Part shown: positions 41,510 through 52,600 of the stretch, piece after piece | Layout of the letters: every line of letters starts with the position of its first letter | How positions within the stretch are numbered: position 1 is the first letter of the stretch | From: Clostridium sp. CMCC3677 | Lineage (GTDB): Bacteria; Bacillota; Clostridia; Clostridiales; Clostridiaceae | DNA: 64,000 bases | NCBI RefSeq assembly: GCF_023845585.1 | Contig: NZ_JAMQHS010000007.1 | Coordinates: forward strand, 177,117 to 241,116 | Direction of reading: 5' to 3' | The notes under the pieces: generated by a model | Database searches by the model: none | Seen by the model: only the letters and a program-made list of their open reading frames with translations | What the model was told of the DNA's origin: nothing | Position numbers and translations under genes: made by a program

Positions 41510-42511
41510 ATGCTTAAAGGACATCAATCCTGGATTTTTAATTCTAAACCTACAATATTAGCTTCTGCCGCCGTTGGTGGTCCTTTTGAAGGTAATGGTG
41601 CTTTAGCTGATGACTTTGATATACTTTATGATGATTTATGGCTTGGGCAAGATAGCTATGAAAAAGCAGAAAAGGCTCTACTTGAGCATGCTTGTGAAAG
41701 AGCAATACAAAAATCAAAGATACAAAAAGAAAATATTAACTTTTTCTTAAGTGGAGATTTAATGAATCAAATCATTTCTAGTAGCTTTACTGCAAGAACT
41801 TTAGGAATACCTTATTTAGGAATATTTGGTGCTTGCTCTAGCTCCATGGAAGGTTTAGCATTAGCTGCTCAATTAATAGAAAGTAAAGCAGCTAAATATG
41901 TTATAGCAGCTGCAAGTAGTCATAATGCAGCTGCTGAAAAACAATTTAGATATCCTACAGAATATGGTGTGCAAAGACCACCTACTGCTCAATGGACAGT
42001 AACTGGAGCTGGAGCTGCAGTCCTTGGACAAAATGGAAACGGACCTAAAATAACTTCTGCGACCATAGGAAGAGTAGTAGATATGGGTATTTCAGATCCA
42101 TATAACGTTGGTGCAGCCATGGCACCAGCAGCTGTAGATACCATTGAAGCGCATTTTAGAGATTTAAATATTGATGCTTCTCATTATGATCTTATTGCCA
42201 CTGGTGATTTAGGAAAAGTTGGCCATGAACTTGCTAATGCTTTATTAAAAAAACATGAAATAAATATGCCAACGGATATATTTACAGATTGTGGTCTTTT
42301 AATATATAAAGAAGACCAACCAAGCTTTTCTGGTGGAAGTGGCTGTGGTTGTTCTGCTACTGTAACTTATGGACATTTACTTAATCGTATGCGAAAAGGG
42401 GAATTAAAGAAAATATTGATTGTTGCAACAGGTGCCTTAATGTCTCCTATCTCCTTCCAACAAAAGGAAAGCATACCTAGTGTTGCCCATGCTGTTTCTA
42501 TAGAAATGTAA
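41510..42511 (+). CDS. spoVAD: Stage V sporulation protein AD
   Basis: A 333-residue thiolase-fold protein that binds dipicolinic acid. Marks are KGHQSWIFNSKPTILASAAVGGPFEG at the start, YLGIFGACSSSMEGLALAAQLIES (100-123), and FSGGSGCGCSATVTYGHLLNRM near 278. SpoVAD sits on the outer face of the spore inner membrane and captures Ca-DPA for the SpoVA channel. It starts immediately after the spoVAC stop, with GGGGGCG as ribosome site, so translation is probably coupled. Confidence 0.97.
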   Translation: MLKGHQSWIFNSKPTILASAAVGGPFEGNGALADDFDILYDDLWLGQDSYEKAEKALLEHACERAIQKSKIQKENINFFLSGDLMNQIISSSFTARTLGIPYLGIFGACSSSMEGLALAAQLIESKAAKYVIAAASSHNAAAEKQFRYPTEYGVQRPPTAQWTVTGAGAAVLGQNGNGPKITSATIGRVVDMGISDPYNVGAAMAPAAVDTIEAHFRDLNIDASHYDLIATGDLGKVGHELANALLKKHEINMPTDIFTDCGLLIYKEDQPSFSGGSGCGCSATVTYGHLLNRMRKGELKKILIVATGALMSPISFQQKESIPSVAHAVSIEM

Positions 42512-42533
42512 AAAAGAAGGTGTGAGTTAAGTT

Positions 42534-42887
42534 ATGGAAAAATTTATTTTTGCATTTATAATAGGTGGATTAATTTGTGTTATTGGGCAACTTATAATGG
42601 ATACTTTAAAGATTACCCCTGCACATACAACTTGTACACTAGTTGTAATTGGTGCAATTTTAGGTGGATTTGGTCTATATGATCCTTTGGTGAAATTCGC
42701 AGGTGCTGGAGCATTTGTACCTATAAGTAGCTTTGGAAATACCCTTGTAACAGCTGCTATAACTGAGGCTGAGCAAACGGGTTTTATAGGAATATTTACT
42801 GGTGTTTTAAAGACAGTAAGTGTAGGTGTTTCCTCCGCAATAATATTTGGATTTATTTCTGCCATGATATTTAAACCAAAAGGTTAG
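42534..42887 (+). CDS. spoVAE: Stage V sporulation protein AE (AEb type)
   Basis: A 117-residue membrane protein with three to four helices. FIIGGLICVIGQLIMDTLKITPAHTT (8-33) and the GLYDPLVKFAGAGAFVPISSFGNTLV motif (48-73) identify SpoVAEb. It completes the SpoVAC-AD-AE core of the dipicolinate channel. It is the last gene of the operon. The dispersed palindromic repeat (copy C) follows and probably terminates it. Confidence 0.95.
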   Translation: MEKFIFAFIIGGLICVIGQLIMDTLKITPAHTTCTLVVIGAILGGFGLYDPLVKFAGAGAFVPISSFGNTLVTAAITEAEQTGFIGIFTGVLKTVSVGVSSAIIFGFISAMIFKPKG

Positions 42888-42912
42888 GCATATGAAAAAA
42901 TTCTTTTCAAAA

Positions 42913-43030
42913 TAACCCACGTGAACACTTACATTGAACTGTTTCCTGTCTACTTTACAGGGGGCAGTTCACATTCATATTATCGTGGATTTCATAGTTG
43001 AGACAAGACGCGACCTTTAAAATCCACCAA
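42913..43030. repeat. Dispersed palindromic repeat (copy C), full-length
   Basis: AATAACCCACG opens the element. A 37-bp hairpin (42935-42971) has arms TGAACTGTTTCCTGT and ACAGGGGGCAGTTCA. CGTGGATTTCATAGTTGAGACAAGA follows, then GACCTTTAAAATCCAC. Left arm and hairpin match copy D; the right flank matches copies A and E. It lies between the convergent spoVAE and dus genes and can act as terminator for both. Confidence 0.75.
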
Positions 43031-43107
43031 TAATATAAAATTATTTTATTATCTTCTCTTGTTCTTCTTAATCATACTTATTTAATAAAATATAGCCATA
43101 TTTAATT

Positions 43108-44067
43108 TTAATTATTAAATAATCCTGCTCCTTCTATGATTTCCTGCTCCATAAATAAACTTGAAACTGCTTCATTATAATCACTTAACTTTTGTGACTT
43201 CTTTATTTTTTTAGCATATTTTTTATTATCTGAAAACATGTAAATCATATATCCCCATAGTTCTTTCATTCTAAAGATTGCATTTCTATCTTCATTAAAT
43301 AATTCTATATATTTATTAAAAATTTCACTATGAAAATCTTTTAATACTTCTTTATCTATAAAAGTATTATTTTTAATCTGATTCATTAACCCTGGATTTG
43401 CTAGTATACCTCTTCCTAGCATTACTTTGTTTACTTCTGGAAAAGCTTTTATTAATTTATTATGATCATCAACATTAAAAATATCACCATTATAGCATAC
43501 TTGATTGGTGCTTAAAGATAATGCATCTTTAAATACCTCTAAATTAGGTTTATTTCCATAAAAATCTTTTTGTGTTCTAGGATGAATAATTAATTCTTCT
43601 ATAGGATATTTATTGTAAATTTTTATTAGTTCATAAAATTCTTCTGGACTCTCCTTTCCTATTCTAGTTTTTATAGAAATTTTCATATCATCTATTTTAA
43701 ATATTTTATCTAAAAACATATCAAGTTCTTCTCTTTTGGCTAGAAATCCTGATCCTCTATTTTTTGAAACAACCGTTCCAGCAGGGCAGCCTAAATTTAA
43801 ATTAACCTCATTATAACCTAATTGTTGTAATTTTCTAGAAGTATTAATAAAACCTTCTGAATCATTGGTAAGTATTTGAGGTACAATATTCATCCCTTTA
43901 TTATTTTCAGGTAAAACATCCCTTAACTCTTTAGTTTTAAGACTTCTGCTTTTATTTGTAACAATAAAAGGGGTAAAATATTTATCAATATTATGAAAAA
44001 ATTTTTCATAAGCATTTCTATATATATATCCTGTAATTCCTTCCATTGGTGCTAAATAATATTTCAT
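43108..44067 (-). CDS. dus: tRNA-dihydrouridine synthase family protein
   Basis: A 319-residue FMN enzyme that reduces uridine to dihydrouridine in tRNA. It opens YYLAPMEGITGYIYRNAY (3-20). The active-site segment is EVNLNLGCPAGTVVSKNRGSGFL near 88-110 with the catalytic Cys, then IKTRIG near 152, ELIIHPRTQKDFYGN near 175 and the phosphate-binding MLGRGILANPGL near 228. It belongs to the short DusB/C-like clostridial branch. A 20-codon fragment of a closely similar gene survives at 59340. Confidence 0.93.
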   Translation of the reverse strand: MKYYLAPMEGITGYIYRNAYEKFFHNIDKYFTPFIVTNKSRSLKTKELRDVLPENNKGMNIVPQILTNDSEGFINTSRKLQQLGYNEVNLNLGCPAGTVVSKNRGSGFLAKREELDMFLDKIFKIDDMKISIKTRIGKESPEEFYELIKIYNKYPIEELIIHPRTQKDFYGNKPNLEVFKDALSLSTNQVCYNGDIFNVDDHNKLIKAFPEVNKVMLGRGILANPGLMNQIKNNTFIDKEVLKDFHSEIFNKYIELFNEDRNAIFRMKELWGYMIYMFSDNKKYAKKIKKSQKLSDYNEAVSSLFMEQEIIEGAGLFNN

Positions 44068-44194
44068 TTAATGACTCCTCATAATCTAAGTTATATTTGC
44101 TTATAAAAGTAGTATTTAATTTCCCACACTATTATTCTTTTATAAACTTTCCAAAAAACATTATATCAGGATGAACTTTTCTTATCTACTTAAT

Positions 44195-47100
44195 TTATTT
44201 ATTATAATAATCTATATCCCAACTTTTAGGCAGCCTTATAAATAAATTACCTACATAATATTCATTCCTTGGTTTCTCTATTTCTCTATTACAATTAGCA
44301 TCTTTATCATTTTTTTTAGATCTAATATTATTAAAGACCCCCTTCAAACTAAGCATTCCATATCCCCACTGAGGATTAGGATATACGTCTCCTGGTCTTT
44401 GCTGAGCACCTCTTATCAAATATGTTTTTAATTTGTCAGCATACATTGTAGTATCATTACCATCAATAATTCCCCATTGAAATAGTAATGCACAGGATCC
44501 TGCTACAACAGCACCTGCCACACTTGAACCACTAATAATTGCAGTGATTCCATCTACCGAAGTGGTCTTAGCATTAACTCCTCCAGCTGCAATATCAGGC
44601 TTTATCATATCATTTCTTGTAAACCCTCTTCCTGATTCTGGTACGATCGAATTATTATTTTGATTATAGTATGCTGCAGTTATAACACTGCTAGATGTTC
44701 CTGGAAGAGTCAATGTAATATATGGGTTAGGTCTAAGAAATCTTGTATCAGGTGCTATAAGTTCTCTCTGTAATATCCATGCATCATATCTTCCTACTAA
44801 AATTAATTCTCCTATAAGCTTAAATTGCCATATACCTACTCTAATATCTCTTGCCACAATAACTATTTTTTGATCTCCACTTATTTCCTCTGGTATAAAA
44901 TATTCTATTGTCATTTTAGTTTCTTCATATACAAAAGTAACATCTACAATTTCCTTAAGCTTTGGAGGTATTCTTTTAATAACCTCACCAGTTGGAGATG
45001 TTATTGATAGTGCTACTTTATCTGGCTTTGAAATCCATATTTCAATACGTATATCTTTCTGTTTTTCTCCTATTTTAAGTTCTATAATGCCAATATCTCC
45101 TGCACTCTTTATTGTTCCTGAAGTATGAGTTGCAGTATTTCCTTGATTACCAGTTGGAGCAACTACTGCAACTCCAATATTTTTACAAATTTCTTCTGAA
45201 TATCTTTCAACTAAGGACTCTCCAGTATGAGCACCCATATTTGTTCCTAATGGAATATACATTATAATAGGCTTATTTAATTTAGATGCTAAATCTAATA
45301 AATATCTCATACCTAAAAATACTGAAGTATTTTTATATGAAATTTCATTTCCATAAAGTGCATAAGCTTGTCTGAAAGCCTTATTACCTGATCTAAGCTT
45401 TACAACTGCTAAGCTACACTTCGGAGCTACTCCTATAAGTTCTGGATTAGCGCCTTTTGCTGCTATAATACCTGCTATTTTTGTTCCATGACCTATTTCA
45501 TCCTTAGATGGTACAATTTTATATGGATCACTACCATTTCGATTTGCTTGTATTGCCTTATTAATATCATCTTGCGTGTATATAGTCCCCGCTATAATTT
45601 CTGGTTGTAGAGTATCGTTTTCAATATTTTGATCATAAATTGATATAATCCTAGAAGTTCCATCTTTATTTATAAATTCATCATTTAAATAATCTATTCC
45701 AGTATCAACGATGCCAACAATAACCCCCGAACCATCTAATGATAAGTATTCGCTATTGTGAAATAGTGTTGCTTCTGATGCTATTACAGGTGATATATCA
45801 CATAGTGTAAGAGCTGAACCTGGATCTGCAAAAATTATTTCTTTAGTTGTCTTTAATACCTTGCTATTTATTTCATATGGCAATGTTATAAACGCTCGTT
45901 TTTCATCTATTATATATACATCTGAATCTTGAAACTTCTTTATTGCATTAACTATATCTCCTCTATATTCAACTACTGTATTTAAATTATTTTCTTTTAA
46001 AAAATAATTTATTTTTTTATTTATTGATATTTCTCTGTTTTTCTCTTTTTCAAGTCCTCTAATATTATCAAAAACCCCTTTTACATCTAGCATACCATAA
46101 CCCCACTGAGGATTAGGATAAACGTCTCCTTGTCTTTTATTTGCTCCTCTTATTAAATATGTTTTTAATTTTATAGCAAACATTGGACTGTCATTTCCCT
46201 CAACAATCCCCCACTCAAGCAATAGTGCGCATGCCCCCGCTGTAACAGCACCTGCCACACTTGAACCACTAATAATTTGAGTTCCTCCACCTACAGAAGT
46301 TGTTATAGTATTAATTCCACCTGCTGCAATATCTGGCTTAACCATATTATTCCTAGTATAACCCTTACCTGACTCAAGTACAATTGAGTTGTTATTTTGA
46401 TTGTAATATGCTATAGTTATTGCCCCCTTGGAGGTTCCTGGCGTAGTTAATGTAGTATTGGGAATAGGATTAAGAAATTTTGTATCTGGCGCTAAAATCT
46501 CTCTTTGTAATATCCATGCATCATATTTTCCAACTACGATTAACTCACCTATAAGTTTAAATTTCCATATGCCTTCTCTAATATTTCTTGCAATGATAAG
46601 TATTTTTTGCTCTCCTGTTAATTCCTCAGGTATAAAATATTCTATTGTCATTTTAGTTTCTTCATACAGAAAATTAATATCTGTCACTGTTTTAAGCTTT
46701 GGAGATATTTTACTAATAGCTTCACCTGTAGGAGATATTATTGATAATGCTACCTTATCTGGCTTGGACATCCATATTTGGATACGTATATCATGCTGAT
46801 TTTTTCCTATCTGAATTTCTATAGTTGCCTCTTCTCCTTTATTTTTTATTACTCCTGAAGTATGAGTATCCGTATTTCCTTGATTACCACTAGGAACAAC
46901 AACTGCTACACCATTATAATTAGAAATTTCAGTTATATATTTTTCAATAAATGCTTCTCCATTATGAGGTCCAGTATTGGTGCCTAATGGAATATATATT
47001 ACAATAGGCTTCTTTAACTCAACTGATAAATCATACAAATATTTTATGCCAAGTAATATGTCTGAATTTTGGTATACAGGCTCATTTCCATAAACTTGAT

Positions 47101-49519
47101 AATACTCTCTAAAAGACTTAAATGCTGGTCTAAGTTTTACTATTGCTAAATTGCACCTAGGCGCTGCACCAATTATCCCAGGTGTAGCACCTCTTGCAGC
47201 TATTATCCCTGCCATATTTGTTCCGTGACCTATTTCATCCTTAGATGGTACAATTTCATATGGATCTTGCCCATTTTTTTTAGCTTGTATTGCCTTATTT
47301 ATATCCTCTTGTTTATATACAGCACATTTAAGCTTAGATGAGTTATCTGGAATACTTCTATCCATGATTTCTAAAATTCTAGTGGTTCCATCCTCATTTA
47401 TAAATTCTTCATTTAAATAGTCTATTCCTGTATCAATTATCCCTACAATTACACCTAAACCACTTAGTTGTAAATAAACATTATTATGAAACACAGTAGC
47501 TCCAGATGCTTCTACTGGTGAAATATCGCAAGTTGTATATGCATCGCCTAAATCTACATATACTATTTCATGTGTTGATTTTACCACATCATCATAAATT
47601 TCATATGGTGTTGCAATTAATGCACGTTTTTCGTCTACTATATATACTGACGTATTTTTAAAATTCTTCAATGCATTAACTATATCACCTTTATATTCAA
47701 CCAAAAAAATCATATTATTTATATCAAAAAAATTATTTGGAGGTTCCGCCATCTCTCTGCTATTTTGTTCTTTTAATCCTCTAATGTTATCAAAAACGCC
47801 CTTCATATTGATGATTCCATAACCCCACTGTGGATTAGGATACTCATCACCTTCCCTTTTGGATGTTCCTCTTATTAAATATGTTTTAAGTTTTATTGAA
47901 TACATAGATCTATCTTTACCCTGAACAATTCCCCACTGGAATATAAGTGCACAACATCCTGCAACTACAGCTGCTGCCACACTGGATCCACTGATAATTT
48001 TGTCGCTATTATTTCCGTAAATTGCTAATGCATTAACTCCACCAGCTACTATATCTGGTTTTATTCTATCATCCCTTGTATAACCTCTACCAGAATCTAC
48101 TTCAATTGCATTGTTAGTTTGATTATAATACCCAACAGATATGGCATGTCTTGATGTTGATGGAATCATTAATGTTCCATCTGGATTTGGACTTAAAAAT
48201 TTTGTATTTGGTGCAATTATTGACTTCTGTGGTAAATAAGCATTATATTTACCTACTGACACCATTTCTCCTAAAAGCTTAAAATCCCATATACCTTCAG
48301 CTATATTTATGGCTGTAATATTAATTTTTTCATCACCACTTATTTCCTCTGGTTTAAGATACTGAATAAACATCTTAGTTTTTTCATATATAAAATTAAT
48401 TTCTGTAATCTTTTTGTTTATGGGCGCTATTCTATCAACTATTTCTCCAGAAGGAGATGTAATTGATAATGTTACTTTATCTGGTTTAGAAATCCATATT
48501 TCAAATTTTAAATTTTTTTGTTTCTCATCTACTATAAGCTCAATATTAGCAACATCACCATCTTTAACTATTACTCCTGACGTATGAGTATCTGCATCTG
48601 CTTCATTTCCTGTTGGTACAACAACAGCTACTCCTCTAATTCTTGAAATCTCATCTATATATCTTTCATTAAGAGCCAATCCATTGTGAGCCCCCATATT
48701 GTAGCCTAGTGGTATCAATATTACAATCGGTTTCTTTAGATTCATAGAAAGCTCATATAGATAGCTTATTCCACTAAACACTGCAATACTTGAATAGATA
48801 GGTGCATTTCCATATACATAACCTTCCTCTTTTAATTTTTTACTTGCAGGCAATAGCTTTACAATAGCTAAATCACATTTAGGTGCTGCTCCCGCAAGTG
48901 ATGGTTTTGCGCCTCTACCAGCAGCAATTCCTGCCATATTTGTACCATGACCTATTTCATCCTTTGAAGGTACTATTGCATACGGATCTTTACCTTCTCT
49001 CTTAGCTTTAATTGCATTATTTATATCCTCTATTGTATACTCAGTTCCTAGAGCTTGACCACTAGGTATTTTTCCTGTATTAATTGTTTGATCAAAGATA
49101 GCTAAAATCCTTGAGGTACCATCTACATTTATAAATTCTTCATTTAAATAATCTATTCCCGTATCAATTATTCCTAATATAACACCTGATCCATCTAATG
49201 GTAAGTACTCATTGTTATGAAACTGCGCAGCTCCAGATGCTTCCACTGGTGAAACAGCACATAATGTATATATGGCTACAGGATTTCTATAAGTAATTAC
49301 ATTAGATAGTTTACTGACTATCTCCTCTATATCTTCATCTATAACTGATAGTAATGCAGTATTTTCATTAATTACAAATACCTTAGCATTTGTAAATTTA
49401 TTTACAGCACTAACAATATCTCCACTGTAGTCTACTAGTGCATATGTTACATTGTCTCCTGTAAAAACATCATCTGAATCCTTTCTATGATCTTTTTTAT
49501 AAATCTTACTCTTTTTTAT
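44195..49519 (-). CDS. Csp-like S8 subtilase with three tandem protease domains; ATA (or ATT) start
   Basis: About 1774 residues made of three repeats, each a ~90-residue propeptide-like part (YxGDIVxAVxKFxxAxVFVI pattern) and a ~470-residue subtilase with the jelly-roll-type insert of germination proteases CspA/B/C. Each domain keeps Asp (IIDTGIDYLNEEF), His (DEIGHGT), oxyanion Asn (TGN) and Ser (ISGSSVA, in place of SGTSMA). A closing YYVGNLFIRLP motif ends the protein. The frame is open and homologous up to 49519, yet the first GTG is at 49246, inside domain one. AAGGGGGG lies six bases before ATA at 49519 (ATAAAAAAG, where ATGAAAAAG would be ordinary). In spores, Csp proteins activate the cortex hydrolase SleC or sense germinants. 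Confidence 0.85.
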   Translation of the reverse strand: MKKSKIYKKDHRKDSDDVFTGDNVTYALVDYSGDIVSAVNKFTNAKVFVINENTALLSVIDEDIEEIVSKLSNVITYRNPVAIYTLCAVSPVEASGAAQFHNNEYLPLDGSGVILGIIDTGIDYLNEEFINVDGTSRILAIFDQTINTGKIPSGQALGTEYTIEDINNAIKAKREGKDPYAIVPSKDEIGHGTNMAGIAAGRGAKPSLAGAAPKCDLAIVKLLPASKKLKEEGYVYGNAPIYSSIAVFSGISYLYELSMNLKKPIVILIPLGYNMGAHNGLALNERYIDEISRIRGVAVVVPTGNEADADTHTSGVIVKDGDVANIELIVDEKQKNLKFEIWISKPDKVTLSITSPSGEIVDRIAPINKKITEINFIYEKTKMFIQYLKPEEISGDEKINITAINIAEGIWDFKLLGEMVSVGKYNAYLPQKSIIAPNTKFLSPNPDGTLMIPSTSRHAISVGYYNQTNNAIEVDSGRGYTRDDRIKPDIVAGGVNALAIYGNNSDKIISGSSVAAAVVAGCCALIFQWGIVQGKDRSMYSIKLKTYLIRGTSKREGDEYPNPQWGYGIINMKGVFDNIRGLKEQNSREMAEPPNNFFDINNMIFLVEYKGDIVNALKNFKNTSVYIVDEKRALIATPYEIYDDVVKSTHEIVYVDLGDAYTTCDISPVEASGATVFHNNVYLQLSGLGVIVGIIDTGIDYLNEEFINEDGTTRILEIMDRSIPDNSSKLKCAVYKQEDINKAIQAKKNGQDPYEIVPSKDEIGHGTNMAGIIAARGATPGIIGAAPRCNLAIVKLRPAFKSFREYYQVYGNEPVYQNSDILLGIKYLYDLSVELKKPIVIYIPLGTNTGPHNGEAFIEKYITEISNYNGVAVVVPSGNQGNTDTHTSGVIKNKGEEATIEIQIGKNQHDIRIQIWMSKPDKVALSIISPTGEAISKISPKLKTVTDINFLYEETKMTIEYFIPEELTGEQKILIIARNIREGIWKFKLIGELIVVGKYDAWILQREILAPDTKFLNPIPNTTLTTPGTSKGAITIAYYNQNNNSIVLESGKGYTRNNMVKPDIAAGGINTITTSVGGGTQIISGSSVAGAVTAGACALLLEWGIVEGNDSPMFAIKLKTYLIRGANKRQGDVYPNPQWGYGMLDVKGVFDNIRGLEKEKNREISINKKINYFLKENNLNTVVEYRGDIVNAIKKFQDSDVYIIDEKRAFITLPYEINSKVLKTTKEIIFADPGSALTLCDISPVIASEATLFHNSEYLSLDGSGVIVGIVDTGIDYLNDEFINKDGTSRIISIYDQNIENDTLQPEIIAGTIYTQDDINKAIQANRNGSDPYKIVPSKDEIGHGTKIAGIIAAKGANPELIGVAPKCSLAVVKLRSGNKAFRQAYALYGNEISYKNTSVFLGMRYLLDLASKLNKPIIMYIPLGTNMGAHTGESLVERYSEEICKNIGVAVVAPTGNQGNTATHTSGTIKSAGDIGIIELKIGEKQKDIRIEIWISKPDKVALSITSPTGEVIKRIPPKLKEIVDVTFVYEETKMTIEYFIPEEISGDQKIVIVARDIRVGIWQFKLIGELILVGRYDAWILQRELIAPDTRFLRPNPYITLTLPGTSSSVITAAYYNQNNNSIVPESGRGFTRNDMIKPDIAAGGVNAKTTSVDGITAIISGSSVAGAVVAGSCALLFQWGIIDGNDTTMYADKLKTYLIRGAQQRPGDVYPNPQWGYGMLSLKGVFNNIRSKKNDKDANCNREIEKPRNEYYVGNLFIRLPKSWDIDYYNK

Positions 49520-49626
49520 ACTAATCCCCCCTTTTGACTATCTATGCACTAATATAAAAATTGAGACTAGAGAAGTAATAATGAATTATAAAACTCCTCA
49601 GAAAATTCATAATTCATTCTCAACTC

Positions 49627-52600
49627 CTAACTCTCAATTAAATATTCTTTAGGTAATCTTATAAATAAATTACCAACATAATACTCGTTTTTATATATTG
49701 TTTTTTTTGTAACTATATTTTTCTCTTCTATACTATTGTTAATTTTAAATCTAATATTATCAAAGACTCCCTTCATATTAACCATACCATATCCCCACTG
49801 TGGATTAGGATATACATCACCTTCCCGTTTTGATGTGCCTGCAATAAGATAAGTTTTAACTTTTGTTGCATATAAATTTATATCATTTCCATTAACAATT
49901 CCCCACTGAAATATCAGCGCTGAACATCCTGCTACCACAGCTGCTGCCACACTAGATCCACTAACAAGTTGCGTTCCAGCATCTCCAGCCTTAGATACTA
50001 AAGCATTTATTCCACCTGCTACTACATCTGGTTTAACTCTACCATCTCTTGTATATCCTCTTCCTGACTCTCTTACATTAGAATTATTATTTTGATTATA
50101 ATAGCCAGTGGATATAGCATATGCTGATGTTGATGGAACAGTTAAAGTTATATATGGATCTGGATTTAAAAATTTTGTACCTGGTGCTAACAATTCTCTC
50201 TGAATTAAATATGCATCACATTTCCCAGTTACAACCAATTCTCCTGTAAGTTTAAATATCCAGATTCCTTCCCTTATATTTCTAGCTTTAATTGTAATCC
50301 TTTCCTCACCAGTTAATGTTTCTGGTATAGAGTATTCTACATATATTATGGTACTTTCATATAAAAATTTAATTTCTGTTATTTTATTAAGAGCAGGTGG
50401 TATTCTGCTAATTACTTCTCCAGAAGGAGAAATAATTGATAATGAAAATTTATCTGGTTTAGACATCCAAATTTCAAATTTTATATTTTTTTGACTTTTA
50501 TCTATTTTAAGCTGAATACTCTGAGTATCACCTGTTTCAACTATAGTTCCAGATGTATGAATATCTGAATCTCCTTGATTTCCATTTGCCACAACCACAG
50601 TTATTCCTTTAACCCTTGAAATCTCATCTATATATCTCTCAATAAAGGATAGTCCATTATGAGGACCACTATTTGTACCTAAAGGTACAAGTATTACCAT
50701 AGGTATTTTTAACCTACGAGATAAATCATATAAATACTTAATACCTGCAAATACAACTGAAGTTGAAAAAGCAGGTATATCTCCGTATACCCCAAAGTCA
50801 TCTCTTAATGATAATACTGCAGGACTTAATTTTACAACAGCAAAATTGCATTTCGGTGCTACGCCTCTAACTTCTGGATTTGCACCTCTAGCTCCTATAA
50901 TTTCTGCCATACTAGTACCATGACCAGTTGAATCCTTTGCTGGTACTATTTTATAAGGATCCTCACCACTTCTCTTAGCCTTAATTGCTTTATTTATTTC
51001 TTCTCTAGTATACTCACTACCTCCGTACTGGCCCTCAGGTGGTTTCCCAGTAGAAATATTTTGATCCCAAATAGCTAAAATTCTTGATGTGTCATCTTCA
51101 TTAATAAACTCCTCATTTAAATAATCTATACCCGTATCAATTATACCTATAGTAACGCCACGACCATCTAGTGGTAAGTAAATACTGTTATGAAATACAG
51201 TTGCTCCCGATGATTCTACTGGTGAAATATCACATAATGTATGCAATACAGTAGGAACTGCATAAATAATTACATCAAAAAGTTTATTAATTACTTCATT
51301 TAAATCTCCTTGTACCGCTAATATTGCATAATTTTTATCAGCAATAAAAATACGAGCATTGGTGATTTTTTTTACAGCACCAACAATATCCCCCTGATAT
51401 TCTATAGTTGCAAAGATAGTGTCTTGTAATGTAAAAAACTCCTCATCTGTAATATTATCCATGTTATTTTTTGATGTATTTTCACCTCTAACATTCGCTA
51501 ATTTTAGTAAATTTAAAGAATCATAAGCACATACAATGCCATAACCCCAGTTAGGATCTGGATAAAGTACCTCTGTCCTGTCTCTTTTAGCACCTTTTGA
51601 AAGATAATACTTAAGCCTATCTCCATAAAGAAATGGATCGTTGCCCTTAACTATTCCCCACTGTAAAAGTAATGCGCATATTCCTGCTACATGAGGTGCA
51701 GCCATTGAAGTTCCACTTTTAGTATCAAACCCATTATCTGATACTGTAGATAATATTTGTTCTCCTGGAGCTACTATATCTGGTTTTGTAAATGAAGTTT
51801 TATAAAATTTTCCCCTACCTGAAAAAGATGAAAAAGTATTTGTTCTATTGTTATAGCTACCCACTGATATTACACTCTCTACTGTAGCTGGAATTCCTAA
51901 GGTATTATATACATCTGGCTTAAGAAACCTTGTTTTTGGATTAAGAGCTTCTGTAATAGGAAGCCATATATCATATACTCCCCTATATTTATTAAGAACT
52001 TTTAAAATTAATTTCCATTCACCACTTGGTAAAGATTCTGAACTTGGCAAAATACTTATAGATATTTCTCCATTTATATCAAAAGGCTTAGGTCCTGTAT
52101 TATAAATAATACATTTATCAACGCCTATATTAATTTCTCTATATCCATCACGAAGGACTATTTCTCCACTTTTTTCACCTAATGAATTCTCTATCTCAAT
52201 AGAAACATCAACTAAAAGTGGTTTATATAATTGTAGATTTATTGCTACTTCAGAATCTGCTACACCAAATGGAATTACATTCACATCGCTTAATTCACCA
52301 CCAACATGATGAGCTGCCTCTCCTTCATTTCCTGATGCAATAACCATTGCTACTCTTTCAAGCTTACATATAGTGTCTATATATTGTTCTAAAAGACTAG
52401 TACCATTATGGGCCCCATCATTAGTACTTAAACTAATATTTATAGCAAGTGGTTTATTAATTTCATTTGCCTTATCTACAAGAAACTTTATTCCTCTCAT
52501 AATCTGAGTACTTAACGCAAAATTTAAAAAACCATATCTAGTAATTTTCACCATAGCAATTGAGCTTTTAAAAGCTACACCATAATTTTGTTTTGGTATT

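Noticed and set aside
49247..49519. Frameshift or nonsense mutation splitting the N-terminus of the triple subtilase
   Set aside because: Translation by hand shows one uninterrupted frame homologous to the other propeptide-like segments; only the start codon is abnormal.
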